This document shows positions 42,701 to 50,200 of a stretch of 64,000 nucleotides of DNA, piece after piece. This stretch comes from Planctomycetes bacterium ADurb.Bin069 (lineage in GTDB: Bacteria > Planctomycetota > UBA8108 > UBA8890 > UBA8898), in assembly GCA_002070955.1 (NCBI GenBank), contig MWEK01000005.1, forward strand, positions 1 through 64,000, read 5' to 3'. Made by a program: the position numbers and the translations under genes. Numbering within the stretch: position 1 is the first letter of the stretch; the number at the start of each line of letters is the position of its first letter. The notes below the pieces were generated by a model, which was given only the letters and a program-made list of their open reading frames with translations, was not told the DNA's origin and ran no database searches.

Positions 42701-42941
42701 GCTGCTTGATGTGCAGCGCCTGCGCATTAGACTAAGCGACATGCGGATCCGCGCGGTGAGCCGGGAGGAAAGCCGCCCGGTGTTTCGCGCCGGCGCCGGC
42801 TTTTCGCCCGAGCGCCTGGCGGGGAGCCCCGTGCCCGTGCGGCGCCTCGACGCGGACGCGTACATGCTGGAAGAGGAAGCCCCGAACGACATGGCGGCGT
42901 TTCGGGTGTTCTTGGAGTGGACGGGAGACCTGGCGGCATGA
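39720..42941 (+). CDS. mfd: transcription-repair coupling factor
   Basis: 1073 residues, slightly short of the usual 1150. Removes RNA polymerase stalled at lesions and recruits UvrA. Order: UvrB-homology region (FLITATQNEAEDIHAAL, FFPATERL, ERPGDFARRGGILDVFPYG), RNA-polymerase interaction domain (GDLVVHAAHGIGRFLG, REYLAIEYRDGVKLFVP), the RecG-like helicase with Walker A LCGDVGYGKTEVAIRAAF near residue 565 and DEEQ in IIDEEQRFGVGHKERF, VDVLTMTATPIPRTLHMAL, and the C-terminal regulatory domain. The GTG at 39720 with GGGAGG lies inside the rnc 3' end; earlier codons overlap rnc and lack homology. Its stop overlaps the next gene (ATGA). Confidence 0.96.
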   Translation: MPTDPRRTTDAVCQLRERVAGLTAWPHVADKAATRVLGGATPCGAALLFARLAEEGRPGFLITATQNEAEDIHAALRAFAPDGATIVFFPATERLSAEKPDPAAVSLRLRACRLLLERRERLLAVAPVQAVVEETPAPADLARGVRAIALGAALDPDELAAALAGAGFTRLPQVERPGDFARRGGILDVFPYGRERPVRIELDGDRAAGIREFDPTTQVSTGALPSADLVLCAPPTGAVLVPPERTVLAYLPDGVVLGCVEEGEIRDKAYRLGLHAGLPGARAARGIDALLDRPRLKLARLTPPEASGELPFARRAPLGASIEATCALIKGYLGLGWTYIVFCSNEGERDKLRSLFGDNGLVEGPSLEFALGDLREGFMLGPGAAVLSSREILGRRHIRRSAPFEGVAAAGRGFFAIQPGDLVVHAAHGIGRFLGTEWSVRDGAEREYLAIEYRDGVKLFVPASKTDLVAKYVGSSDRPTPLDRLNGASWRRRCAAVGQAVTDMAAEMLAIQAKRTSNPGRAFPPDDEWQRQLEATFPFDETPDQLDAVKLVKADMESSRCMDRLLCGDVGYGKTEVAIRAAFKAVCGATQVAVLVPTTVLAEQHYETFRDRLSGFPVSIAVLSRFRTKKEQDEIVAGLKAGRIDIVIGTHRLLSADVAFANLGLVIIDEEQRFGVGHKERFKRMRAVVDVLTMTATPIPRTLHMALLGLRDISNLTTPPEGRAAIRTECCRFDPDRVRESILRELDRDGQVYFVHNRIGGLRGLKSRLERIVPEARMAIAHGRMPEKELAGAMRRFLRREIEVLISTTIIESGLDIPSVNTIFVSDADMYGLADLHQLRGRVGRSRHQAYAYFLLPENRRVAPDGEKRLRAIEEASDLGAGFQLALRDLELRGSGNILGAEQSGHIAEVGYDMYCRLLKRAVAELGRAAAPELRDVAISLDVPAHLPAEMIPPGVDRIEIYRRIASAASEGALEAEARKLEDRFGAAARGARLLLDVQRLRIRLSDMRIRAVSREESRPVFRAGAGFSPERLAGSPVPVRRLDADAYMLEEEAPNDMAAFRVFLEWTGDLAA

Positions 42942-44044
42942 AAGACGTTTGCAGACGCGGATTGGCGGGGGCGGCGCTGGCGGCGCTGGCGTGCGCGGGC
43001 GGAGCGGTGCGCGGCGCCGGCGAGGCCGCCGCGGCCATTCCCGGCGGCGTGCGCCGCGGATCGGCGGTTGTCGCCGTGGTCAACGGGAAGCTGATCACGT
43101 TCGAGGAGCTCTGGGTGCGCGTGGGGCGGGAGCTGGAGTACATCCGCACGCTGCAGTCCGAGGAGCAGTTCCGCGCCTACGCGCGCGATCTGCTGGACAA
43201 GGCGCGCACCGACCTCATCGAGCGCGCGGTGCTGCTGGCCCGGGCGGCGGAGGAGGACATCAAGGTCGACGCGCGCGAGGTTGAAAGGTACGCCGAGCGC
43301 GACATGGAGCGCATGAATCTGCTGGGCGAGAACCTGACGACGCTGGAGGATTACTGGCATGCCACGGAGGAGAAGACCGGCTTCAGCGAGAAGATGTGGC
43401 GCGAGGAGTTGCGGGCGCGCGTGACCATCGGCCGCCTCTTCCAGAAGTTCGTCTGGGAGCCGAATTTTTTCTCGCCGGCTCTCGTCAGGGGGTACTACCA
43501 CGAGCACCTCGAGGAGTTCCAGGAGGGAGGATTCGTCGCGGTCCGCCACTTGTACATCAGGCGCGAGCTCGCCGAGCACCGGCAGGCGGTGGACGAGATC
43601 GAGCAGGCCCTCGCGAGGGGCGAGGATTTCAAGGCGATCGCGGCGCGCATGATTTCCCGGGGCCTGTCCGACCGCCGCGGGCGGGATGGCGCCGGGAAGT
43701 TCATTTACCGTCTCGGGGCTCGGGGCGGGAGGGAAGGTGCGGCCGCCGACTGCGACGGCGATATCGAGTCCCTGCTGGAGCCCATTCCCCAGGTCGTGGC
43801 TAGACTGCGTCCGGGCGAGGTCAGCCCGCGGATTCAGATGGTGCTTGGAACGCATTTCGTGCAGGTGGTCGAGCGCAGCGGCGGCCGTCTGAAGAGCTTC
43901 GCCGAGGTTCAGGGCGACATCCAGAAGAAGTTGACGCGGCAGGTCGAGAGCCGCGCCGAGGACGAATACGTCAGGGCTCTCGTCGCCAAGGCCGACGTGG
44001 TGGTGCTTCCGTTCCCCGCCGAGACGCCGCTGGGGAAGCTCTGA
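42938..44044 (+). CDS. exported parvulin-type peptidyl-prolyl isomerase/chaperone (SurA/PpiC-like)
   Basis: 368 residues. Signal peptide (LAGAALAALACAGGAVRGAG), then a SurA-like N domain starting VVAVVNGKLITFEELWVRV, a long helical region, and a parvulin domain (about 205-320: VRHLYIRRELAEHRQAVDEIEQALARGEDFKAIAARMISRGLSDRRGRDGAGKF...RLRPGEVSPRIQMVLGTHFVQVVE). The parvulin core is atypical in places, so isomerase activity is uncertain. Likely helps outer-membrane or secreted proteins fold. Coupled to mfd by an ATGA overlap, a link often seen between mfd and SurA-like genes. Confidence 0.85.
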   Translation: MKDVCRRGLAGAALAALACAGGAVRGAGEAAAAIPGGVRRGSAVVAVVNGKLITFEELWVRVGRELEYIRTLQSEEQFRAYARDLLDKARTDLIERAVLLARAAEEDIKVDAREVERYAERDMERMNLLGENLTTLEDYWHATEEKTGFSEKMWREELRARVTIGRLFQKFVWEPNFFSPALVRGYYHEHLEEFQEGGFVAVRHLYIRRELAEHRQAVDEIEQALARGEDFKAIAARMISRGLSDRRGRDGAGKFIYRLGARGGREGAAADCDGDIESLLEPIPQVVARLRPGEVSPRIQMVLGTHFVQVVERSGGRLKSFAEVQGDIQKKLTRQVESRAEDEYVRALVAKADVVVLPFPAETPLGKL

Positions 44045-44102
44045 GGGATCGGCGCGGGAACGCGGCGGGGCCGAGCCCCGCGGGGGGCCGCGGGCCGAGC
44101 GT

Positions 44103-44303
44103 CTACGTCTCGGCGACCGGCTGCCCGACCCGCCCCCTGGTCGTCACCGGGATCGCCTCCGGCTTGGCGACCCTCCGGTAACCCATGGCGTTGATAACCT
44201 TGAGGACCTCGGTCCAGGACAGGAAGTGCTTGTTGTTGATCTTCTTGTACTTCTCGATGGCTTTAATGAACTGCAGTTCTTCCGGCGTCAAGGCGTCCAG
44301 CAT
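44103..44303 (-). CDS. small conserved protein, LTPEELQFIKAIEKYKK-type
   Basis: 66 residues from the ATG at 44303, with AGGAG 7 bases upstream. LTPEELQFIKAIEKYKKINN and KHFLSWTEVLKVINAMGYRRVAKP resemble a short domain that I associate with planctomycetes, with LTPxELxFLRAIxxYKR at the start and TWSEVLxxLxxLGYRKV later. The second half may be a helix-turn-helix. Function unknown; a DNA-binding role is possible. Divergent from the HU gene. Confidence 0.78.
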   Translation of the reverse strand: MLDALTPEELQFIKAIEKYKKINNKHFLSWTEVLKVINAMGYRRVAKPEAIPVTTRGRVGQPVAET

Positions 44304-44454
44304 CGCGCACTCCTGAATCCAGCCTGGTGGTCCCGTATACAAGGTATTTCGTCCGGGATGCGGTTCTTCCTTAAGAGCCGGCCGGAGGATGCTACACTCG
44401 TGATAGAGGGGCCCGAGTCATTAGTCCTTGCAGGCAGACGGATTCAGTCAACTT

Positions 44455-44482
44455 TTGCTTGCGTGTGGCCGAAAACTATGCT
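44455..44482 (+). promoter_or_regulatory. promoter of the HU-like gene
   Basis: TTGCTT (44455-44460), a 16-bp spacer and TATGCT (44477-44482), about 55 bp before the ATG. A second possible -10, TACACT, lies at 44393-44398 with a weak TTAAGA 16 bp upstream. The local sequence is noticeably AT-richer than its surroundings. Confidence 0.45.
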
Positions 44483-44537
44483 ATTACGCAGACGAGTTCT
44501 AAGACATTGGGGCGCAACAGAATAGGAGGCGAAGGCC

Positions 44538-44888
44538 ATGCAGACGATCACCAAGCGCGAACTTGTGCAGCGCATCGCGGAGAAGACCGGCCTGCAGCAG
44601 GTCAACGCGAAGGACATCATCCAGACGTTCCTGGATGAGATCATCGTCGAACTGGCCCACGGCAACCGCCTCGAGTTCCGCGACTTCGGCGTTTTCGAGC
44701 CCAAGACCAGGGCCTGTCGCGTCGCCCGCAACCCCCGTACCGGGGCCAAAGTCGAGGTCCCCCCGAAGACGACCGTCAAGTTCAAGGTCGGACGCCTCAT
44801 GAAGAAGCGTATGCAGGACAAGCTCGAGATGCCGCTGCTCCACAAGGATCTGCGCGGCAGGGACGCGAAGACGAAAATGGTCAAGTAG
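44538..44888 (+). CDS. HU/IHF family nucleoid DNA-binding protein
   Basis: 116 residues. TITKRELVQRIAEKTGLQQVNAKDIIQTFLDEIIVELAHGNRLEFRDFGVFEPKTRACRVARNPRTGAKVEVPPKTTVKFKVGRLMKK is a full HU fold; the beta-arm carries RNPRTG with the DNA-intercalating proline. A 20-residue C-terminal extension is present beyond the usual 90-95. The RNPRTGAKVEVP arm and FRDFGVF are nearer IHF than HU, but the two cannot be separated here. TAGGAGG lies 8 bases before the ATG. Confidence 0.95.
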   Translation: MQTITKRELVQRIAEKTGLQQVNAKDIIQTFLDEIIVELAHGNRLEFRDFGVFEPKTRACRVARNPRTGAKVEVPPKTTVKFKVGRLMKKRMQDKLEMPLLHKDLRGRDAKTKMVK

Positions 44889-45169
44889 GCGGCAGGGATC
44901 GAGCGCCGGGGGGCGCGTCCCAGGGCTGCGATCGCCAGCCCCGCCGCTCCCGGCCGCGCGACGACAAGCCTTGCATCTTCCCGCGTTTCCGCCGAGCGGC
45001 GCGGCGCCGTGCCCGGCGGGGTAGAATCGAAATCGTCGGCCGCACGCCAACATCCCGGGACGGGCCCGCGTATACATGAACGGAGAGCGCGGCGAGGAAC
45101 GGACGCGCATCCCTGTAAACGCGGCGCGTGCGTGCGGAGCTAGGCGTGCTGCCAGAGGTTTGTCGCACA

Positions 45170-45778
45170 ATGGAGATCGGCCCCGTGGGTGATCCGCCGC
45201 GCGGCAAGCGGCCGTGCTTCGGGGACAAGAGCCTCGCCGACGGCGACCTCGTCCTGCGGGTGAGGGCCGGCGACGGCGACGCGTTCCGCGTTCTGGTCGA
45301 GCGCCACACGAACAAGGCCTACTGGACGGCCTACAACGTCGTTCGGTCCCACGAAGATGCCCAGGATATCGCCCAGGAGGCGTTTATCCGTGTCTATCGT
45401 TTCATCGACCGCTACGACAACCGGCAGCGCTTCAGCACCTGGCTCTATCAGATCGTCGTCAACCTCGCGATCGACAACCTCAGGCGGCGCAAGGGCGCGG
45501 CGGCTCTGGAGCGGGTCGCCGAAGCCGTCTCGAACGAAGCCGGCCCGGTTGCCCGCGCGGAGCTGTCCGAGCAGCAGGAGCGGGTTTGGGAAGTGCTGGG
45601 ATCGGTTCCGGATCAGTACCGGGTGATCCTCGTGCTTCGCGATATCGAAGGACTTCCGTCGCAGGAGGTCGCGGATGTGCTCAACGTCAACCACGCCACC
45701 GTGCGCTGGCGCCTGCATCGCGGTAGAGCGCTTTTCAAGGCGGCGTGGGAAGCGCGCTTCGGATCGAGCGCCGGATAA
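45170..45778 (+). CDS. ECF-type RNA polymerase sigma factor (RpoE-like)
   Basis: 202 residues from the ATG at 45170. Region 2: DLVLRVRAGDGDAFRVLVERHTNKAYWTAYNVVRSHEDAQDIAQEAFIRVYRFIDRYD and FSTWLYQIVVNLAIDNLRRRK. Region 4: WEVLGSVPDQYRVILVLRDIEGLPSQEVADVLNVNHATVRWRLHRGRALFKAAW. Both are complete. Operon with a zinc anti-sigma (15 bp later) and the HtrA-like protein. A TAGAAT at 45022-45027 lies upstream without a clear -35; no other gene is seen in 44889-45169. Confidence 0.95.
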   Translation: MEIGPVGDPPRGKRPCFGDKSLADGDLVLRVRAGDGDAFRVLVERHTNKAYWTAYNVVRSHEDAQDIAQEAFIRVYRFIDRYDNRQRFSTWLYQIVVNLAIDNLRRRKGAAALERVAEAVSNEAGPVARAELSEQQERVWEVLGSVPDQYRVILVLRDIEGLPSQEVADVLNVNHATVRWRLHRGRALFKAAWEARFGSSAG

Positions 45779-45793
45779 GAGGAGAACAGCGCC

Positions 45794-46333
45794 ATGAACG
45801 ACCGCGCCGCAGGCTGCCGGGACGTGCGAGATCTGATCGATCTCTTCGTGAGCGATGACCTCGAGCCGTGGGAGGCCGATGCGGTCAGGCTGCACATGGG
45901 GCGGTGCGAGGCGTGTCGCGCCGAGGCCGACGCCTGCCGCCGGCAGCGCGAGCGCCTCGCCTCGCTCTCGTCCTCGCAGGCGCCGAGCCAGGTGCCGCCC
46001 TTCTTCTGGCAGGGGATTCAGCGCGAGATTCTGATAGGCGGCCGGGAAGCGGCCGAGACCGCGAATCCGGCGCCCGCCGCCCGAGGCCGCCGCTTCAGGC
46101 TGCGGCCCATCGTGTACGCTCTCGCGGCCCTCGTCCTCGCGGCGGTGACGGTGGTCGCGGCGGCGGCGTTCTTCGGCGGCGGGCCGGCGCTGCCAGCGGT
46201 TCCCCGGGACGGGATCGTGCACGGCGGGGCGGATCAGCCGGACGCGACGATTCCTCAGGAAGTGCCCTTCTTCTCCGAGGGCGGCCTTGCGCCGGCGGGC
46301 GCGCCTGAAATCGAGCAGGAGATCGAGCTGTAA
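45794..46333 (+). CDS. membrane anti-sigma factor with zinc-binding (zf-HC2/ZAS) domain
   Basis: 179 residues. N-terminal ZAS domain with the H-x3-C-x2-C motif in LHMGRCEACRAEADAC (about residues 34-48). One membrane helix at about 106-126 (IVYALAALVLAAVTVVAAAAFF), then a short extracytoplasmic tail. It should hold the adjacent sigma factor at the membrane until a signal, often redox or envelope stress, releases it. AAGAGGAG before the ATG. Two bases separate it from the HtrA-like gene. Confidence 0.9.
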   Translation: MNDRAAGCRDVRDLIDLFVSDDLEPWEADAVRLHMGRCEACRAEADACRRQRERLASLSSSQAPSQVPPFFWQGIQREILIGGREAAETANPAPAARGRRFRLRPIVYALAALVLAAVTVVAAAAFFGGGPALPAVPRDGIVHGGADQPDATIPQEVPFFSEGGLAPAGAPEIEQEIEL

Positions 46334-46335
46334 CC

Positions 46336-47379
46336 ATGCGGACGCGGGCTCTCGTGAACATCGTCGCGGCGGCGCTGCCGTTGGCGGCGTTCGCGGCTTC
46401 GGAGGGATCCCGCGCCAACGCGCGCCGCGTGGCCGCGGAGCTGGGCAAAACGGTCGTCAACATCCAGATCGTGAGCGAGGACCGCGGCGTGCGCACGTCC
46501 CACGCGCGGTTTTCCGGTTTCGTGCTGGACAAGGATCTGATCCTCACCTGCGCGCCCGATCTGGCCGACCTGCTCGCGCGGGCGAAGGGCGTCATGGAGG
46601 TCACCTACGACGATCTGTGGTCCGGCAAAGGAACTCTCCTCGGGGTCGACGCGCCCTCGGGCTTGTGCCTGATCCGCTGCGAGGGCAACCCCCGCGCGCC
46701 GGCGAGCATTCCGTGGGCCGCCGGCGCCGTGCCGCAGAACGGCACCCGCGTTCTCACCGTGGCGAATCCCTTCGGGATTGAGCGCTCCGTGCGCTACGGC
46801 ACCGTGCGCGCGCCGCTTTTCGGCGGCGAGGACTCGCCGTCCCACGGTTACGAGCTGCTCCTACCCGCCGTGCCCGGCGAGGAAGGCGGGATCGTCTGCG
46901 GGCTCGGCGGCGAGTTGCTCGGGATCATTAGGCCTGTGCGCAGCCCGGCGGCCCCCGCGGGCGGCTTTGCCATGGCGAGCGGCGCCTGGCCGCAGGTGAC
47001 GGTGCTGCCGGTGTCCGCGGCCGGCGCCGTCGCCAAACATCTCCGGGAGGGGCGGCGCGTCTTGCGCGGCTGCATCAGGGCAAGATTCACGATTTCGCAG
47101 GCGGGCGCCTCGCCGCAGGTCGCGGTCGCCGCGGTGGCGCCCGGCGGGCCCGCGGACACGGCCGGTCTGAAACCCGGCGACGTGATCCTGGAAGCGAACG
47201 GCAGGAAACTCGCCGCCCTCAAGGATCTCGTCGAGATGGCGCTCTGGATCGAGTACGAAGGCGTGGGCAAGGATCTGCGCCTGACGGTGATGCGCGCCAA
47301 AGCCTTCACCGTTCCCGTCGTCATTGCGGTCGGCTTGAAAGCCGATGACGCGAAGCAAGACGGCGGCCGCAGGGACTAG
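46336..47379 (+). CDS. HtrA/trypsin-like fold protein with PDZ domain, catalytic residues missing
   Basis: 347 residues. Signal peptide (LVNIVAAALPLAAFAASEG), trypsin-like beta-barrel (about 30-220: TVVNIQIVSEDRGVRTSHARFSGFVLDKDLILTCAPDL, NPFGIERSVRYGTV, GGELLGIIRP) and a C-terminal PDZ domain (about 240-330: VAAVAPGGPADTAGLKPGDVILEANGRKLAAL). At each triad position the residue is lost: no His in TCAPDL, SGLCLI in place of TDLAVL, and GEEGGI in place of GNSGGP. It is therefore probably a non-proteolytic sensor or adaptor. Third gene of the sigma/anti-sigma operon, so it may sense or bind the anti-sigma. Confidence 0.85.
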   Translation: MRTRALVNIVAAALPLAAFAASEGSRANARRVAAELGKTVVNIQIVSEDRGVRTSHARFSGFVLDKDLILTCAPDLADLLARAKGVMEVTYDDLWSGKGTLLGVDAPSGLCLIRCEGNPRAPASIPWAAGAVPQNGTRVLTVANPFGIERSVRYGTVRAPLFGGEDSPSHGYELLLPAVPGEEGGIVCGLGGELLGIIRPVRSPAAPAGGFAMASGAWPQVTVLPVSAAGAVAKHLREGRRVLRGCIRARFTISQAGASPQVAVAAVAPGGPADTAGLKPGDVILEANGRKLAALKDLVEMALWIEYEGVGKDLRLTVMRAKAFTVPVVIAVGLKADDAKQDGGRRD

Positions 47380-47417
47380 ATCGAAGGCGGCGCGAGGAAC
47401 GCAAAGGCGCTGAGGCT

Positions 47418-47443
47418 GCCGCCCTTGCCGGCGCGTTTTTTTT
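47418..47443 (+). terminator. possible intrinsic terminator of the sigma/HtrA-like operon
   Basis: Short stem GCCG/CGGC (47418-47421 and 47429-47432) followed by GCG and eight T residues (47436-47443), 38 bp after the stop of the HtrA-like gene. The T8 tract is rare in this GC-rich sequence. Confidence 0.45.
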
Positions 47444-47549
47444 CGCGGCGGAGTTTGTTTCTGCTGCCGGCCGGCCCTGGCGTCCTGACAAGCGGGGGAG
47501 AGGCTTTGTGGCAAAAAAGCCTTCTGCGACAGCTCGGGAGGTAGCACCC

Positions 47550-47873
47550 ATGGCGAAGCGAGCCGGGAAAGCAACGGCGGGAGCGCGACGGTCCAAGGGA
47601 TCGAAGCCCGGGAAACCCAAGAAGCCCGCGAAGCCCAAGAAGCTGGCGAAGCCCAAGAAGCTGGCGAAGCCCAAGAAATCCAGGCAGCCCAAAAAGCCCA
47701 GGCCGCCCAAGAAACACCGCGGCCCCTTGATCATCGATCGCGCCGCGCCGGCGGCGCTGCTGGAGGCTAAGCGCAAGACGCGGGAGAGTCTCGATGCCCG
47801 CGAGCGCGATCTCACCTTTGTGACCTTGCTCGGGCGGGAGAGCAATTGGGTGCGTCGCGCGTTACCCGCGTGA
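47550..47873 (+). CDS. lysine/proline-rich histone H1-like protein
   Basis: 107 residues from the ATG at 47550 (GGGAGG upstream). An in-frame GTG at 47508, itself preceded by GGGGGAGAGG, would add 14 residues (AKKPSATAREVAPM). Residues 10-60 are a run of KPKK-type units (SKPGKPKKPAKPKKLAKPKK...) generated by tandem 18-bp DNA repeats around 47623-47675. The C-terminal half is ordinary sequence (LIIDRAAPAALLEAKRKTRESLDARERDLTF). The composition matches bacterial H1-like or AlgP-like DNA-binding proteins. Confidence 0.75.
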   Translation: MAKRAGKATAGARRSKGSKPGKPKKPAKPKKLAKPKKLAKPKKSRQPKKPRPPKKHRGPLIIDRAAPAALLEAKRKTRESLDARERDLTFVTLLGRESNWVRRALPA

Positions 47874-47907
47874 CGGCGCGCGCCTCGGGCGCGCCGTCCT
47901 AGGCGCG

Positions 47908-48654
47908 TTAGAACCCGTACCAGCTTATGCCGGCCGACACGCGCACGCCGCCCAGGCCATCGACGTCGAAGTAATCGCGCCCGCCTTCCAGGAAGTAGTA
48001 GCGATAGCCGATTTCGGCCCATACGCCGAAGTCCTTGTAGCGGTACTCCACGCCGCCGCTTCCTTCGCAGAAGGGCACCGCCTGCCAGTCGACGGCGCGG
48101 GTTCGCGGGCTTCCGGACTTGCCCGAGTGGATCTTTGGAACACCGACCGTGTACGCCCAGCCGCCGAGGCCGCGCACGTAGACGGCGGGACCGTTGGGAA
48201 CGTTGGGCAGCCAGACGGGATCCTCGATCTCGGCCCAGGCATCCCAGTCCAGCCAGAAGGGCAGCCGCGCGGTCAGGCCTCCGTACGCGGGTAGAAGCTC
48301 GAGACTCCCGACGTCGCGGCCTGCGACCTTGTCGCCCTCGAGGTGGTCCCAACCGACACCCACGAACCCTCCCCAGAAGGGATTGTAATCCACGGGAACC
48401 TCGACGAAGCCGCCCACGTTGTAGGGCCACATGTCAGTGGCGTCCTTTCGGGCCATGAACTCGTACGGCGGTTGGGTCTTGTCGAGGCTCTTGCTGTGGG
48501 AGTTGTGCTGATAAGCGAAACCGGCGCGCAATCCCACCGGGCCGGAAGCAGGGAACGCATCCGGAATCACGTCCTGCGGCGGCGGCACGGAATAGCAACC
48601 AATCATGCACACCACCACCGCGGCAAGGGCGACGAAGCGAAGCGCGCCTGACAT
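47908..48654 (-). CDS. envelope lipoprotein, possible outer-membrane beta-barrel
   Basis: 248 residues from the ATG at 48654 (AGGAGG 5 bases upstream). Signal with lipobox-like VVVCMIGC. The mature part alternates aromatic and polar residues with many Tyr, Trp, Gly and Asp: GFVEVPVDYNPFWGGFVGVGWDHLEG, VEYRYKDFGVWAEIGYRYYFLEGGRDYF, and a C terminus ending VSAGISWYGF with a final aromatic, as in outer-membrane barrels. No family recognised. A longer in-frame extension to 49101 has no supporting features. Confidence 0.75.
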   Translation of the reverse strand: MSGALRFVALAAVVVCMIGCYSVPPPQDVIPDAFPASGPVGLRAGFAYQHNSHSKSLDKTQPPYEFMARKDATDMWPYNVGGFVEVPVDYNPFWGGFVGVGWDHLEGDKVAGRDVGSLELLPAYGGLTARLPFWLDWDAWAEIEDPVWLPNVPNGPAVYVRGLGGWAYTVGVPKIHSGKSGSPRTRAVDWQAVPFCEGSGGVEYRYKDFGVWAEIGYRYYFLEGGRDYFDVDGLGGVRVSAGISWYGF

Positions 48655-48754
48655 TGCAACCTCCTGGAATTCTCCTAGTACTTGCGCCGAAATTCTCCTC
48701 TTGCGTGCCTGCATGCGGTGCCTGCCGGTGCGCGCATGCGAAAACACACGCTCT

Positions 48755-48760
48755 ATTGTA
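48755..48760 (-). promoter_or_regulatory. -10 element upstream of the envelope lipoprotein
   Basis: TACAAT on the minus strand about 100 bp before the ATG, with a weak TACAAA 17 bp upstream. The leader between them contains several purine-rich ribosome-site-like runs. Confidence 0.3.
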
Positions 48761-48803
48761 ACGCCTCGCATTCGGGATTTGTACCCCCCGGCGGCGAGAT
48801 TGC

Positions 48804-48972
48804 GGGGCTGCGGCGCGGCGGCCCGCGCCGTAGCCCCACAATCCTGGGCGGAACTTCGACTTAAGGCCGCGAGGCCTGTCCTCGCCGTGCCGCGGAATCG
48901 ACGTTCCGCAGTCGTCGTCCTCTCCGGCAACGATCGCGACTGGTCTTTCCGGGCCGCTCCCGCGAGAACGGG
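48804..48972. repeat. cluster of GC-rich hairpins in a 530-bp intergenic region
   Basis: Inverted repeats in series: GGGGCT-G-CGGCGCGG with CCGCGCCG-T-AGCCCC (48804-48837), AGGCC/GGCCT (about 48864-48877), GCGGAA/TTCCGC (48892-48909) and CCCG/CGGG (about 48958-48972). No gene is seen between 48655 and 49185. Could be REP- or MITE-like, or a structured transcript. Confidence 0.45.
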
Positions 48973-49185
48973 AAGGTGTCGCACCTCGTCGAGGGCTGCG
49001 CGTCGGCGCACAAGGCCGGCGTCCCTACGGCGCACAGGGTGCGAGTAGTGTACCGTTGTTCTGCAAAAAGCCCTTGGGAAGTCTGACCTCGTCCTGGACA
49101 AGAACAGCGGCGGCCGGTAGGATTCAGCGTGCGCGTTGCGCGGTCGAGTTCGTCATCCGTCACGTTCTTTTGAGAGGTGTGGCGC

Positions 49186-49698
49186 ATGATCGTAGTCTGG
49201 GGTTCGAAGCTCTACGGAAAGACCGACGAGGTGCCCGGTATCTTTCATGTGGCCACGAAATTCTGGCATCTGTGGTACTTGCCCTTGATTCCCATGGGGA
49301 CGTGCCTCGTGCTTGATGAGACGAGCGATGAGTCGCGAGGCGTGCGGATTCCGTTCAGTTATAAGTCGGTCCTGCTTGCGTGGGGACGAGCCGCCGCAAT
49401 CGTGTTGGCGGTCTTCCTGGGCTTCTTAGCGTGTAGGTCGGCTTTCCGCGGCCATTTCGACGTAACCGCGCTGGTCCTGATTGTCTGCGCCGCGGCCGCT
49501 TTCGGACTTTTCCTGGAGCTGAAGTACATGCGGCCGTTCCGATACGCCTCCTACGATCGCGCCATGGAACTGGCCGCGCTGGCACAATTCGACGAAAGAG
49601 GCAAGACCCTGCTGCTGCTCTATTTCGGCATGATCAACGAGGACCAGGCGCGGGAGATCCTCAGCCAGACCGGTGGGGAGGATCCGCGCGACCGATAG
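49186..49698 (+). CDS. two-pass membrane protein, WGSKLYGK-type, unknown function
   Basis: 170 residues from the ATG at 49186 (GAGAGG 8 bases upstream; a GTG three codons earlier also fits). VVWGSKLYGKTDEVPGIFHVATKFWHLWYLPLIPMGTCLVLDE is a conserved N-terminal block seen in planctomycete hypothetical proteins that begin WGSRLYG. Two membrane helices follow (about 60-80, AAAIVLAVFLGFLACRSAF, and 88-107), then a cytoplasmic tail with AMELAALAQFDERGKTLLLLYFGM. No function assigned. Confidence 0.75.
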   Translation: MIVVWGSKLYGKTDEVPGIFHVATKFWHLWYLPLIPMGTCLVLDETSDESRGVRIPFSYKSVLLAWGRAAAIVLAVFLGFLACRSAFRGHFDVTALVLIVCAAAAFGLFLELKYMRPFRYASYDRAMELAALAQFDERGKTLLLLYFGMINEDQAREILSQTGGEDPRDR

Positions 49699-50154
49699 GA
49701 CTCCATGTTCGCGCTCGCTCATCGCGATCCAATGTCTTGCCTACCTGCATTCGCGCGCCCTGGGAAGAGCCCCGTGGGATTTTCGGACGCCCGACGCGGT
49801 CACTCAGGCGCGAGTTAATCCTGCAGCCTCCACAAATGCATCCGGTTCTTCACCCATCGAAAGGACGCGGGGCGCGCTCTGGGCCTCATATCGCCGCCGA
49901 AGTCCTAAGCGCGCCGCCCTCGGCCCCGCTTTCACCCTCCCTGGGCACGCCTATCGCTTCCGCGTGCACAACCCGTTGCTTCCCCGCGGATACCCCCCGC
50001 GTCCCCGTCGGCTCCTGATCCCTTGTCCTGTCCTTGGCTCCGAGCCACCAAGGTCTTCCCTGCCCTGGCGTCGTCCCGAAGCCTTTTCGACCCGTTTTCG
50101 CCTCCTTGTGGTCCGGCGATGTGGTCTCTTGTCCCTACTTTCGTGTCCGACGAC
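49699..50154. other. gene-poor interval
   Basis: No credible reading frame on either strand. The right half is markedly pyrimidine-rich on the plus strand (TCCTGATCCCTTGTCCTGTCC-like runs). I see no promoter, repeat or RNA motif that I can name. Confidence 0.4.
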
Positions 50155-50184
50155 AAAATCTATCCGCGCCGCAAGCCGTTGCGG
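50155..50184 (-). terminator. possible tRNA terminator
   Basis: On the minus strand, CCGCAA and TTGCGG (50169-50184, 4-nt loop) follow the tRNA by 16 bp, with a TTTT about 10 bp further on. Weak. Confidence 0.35.
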
Positions 50185-50200
50185 ACGCGGGGGTTAAAGC

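Noticed and set aside
49673-50197. 175-codon plus-strand frame before the tRNA
   Set aside because: Arg/Pro/Ser-rich with no motif, no ribosome site, and composition typical of a shadow frame.
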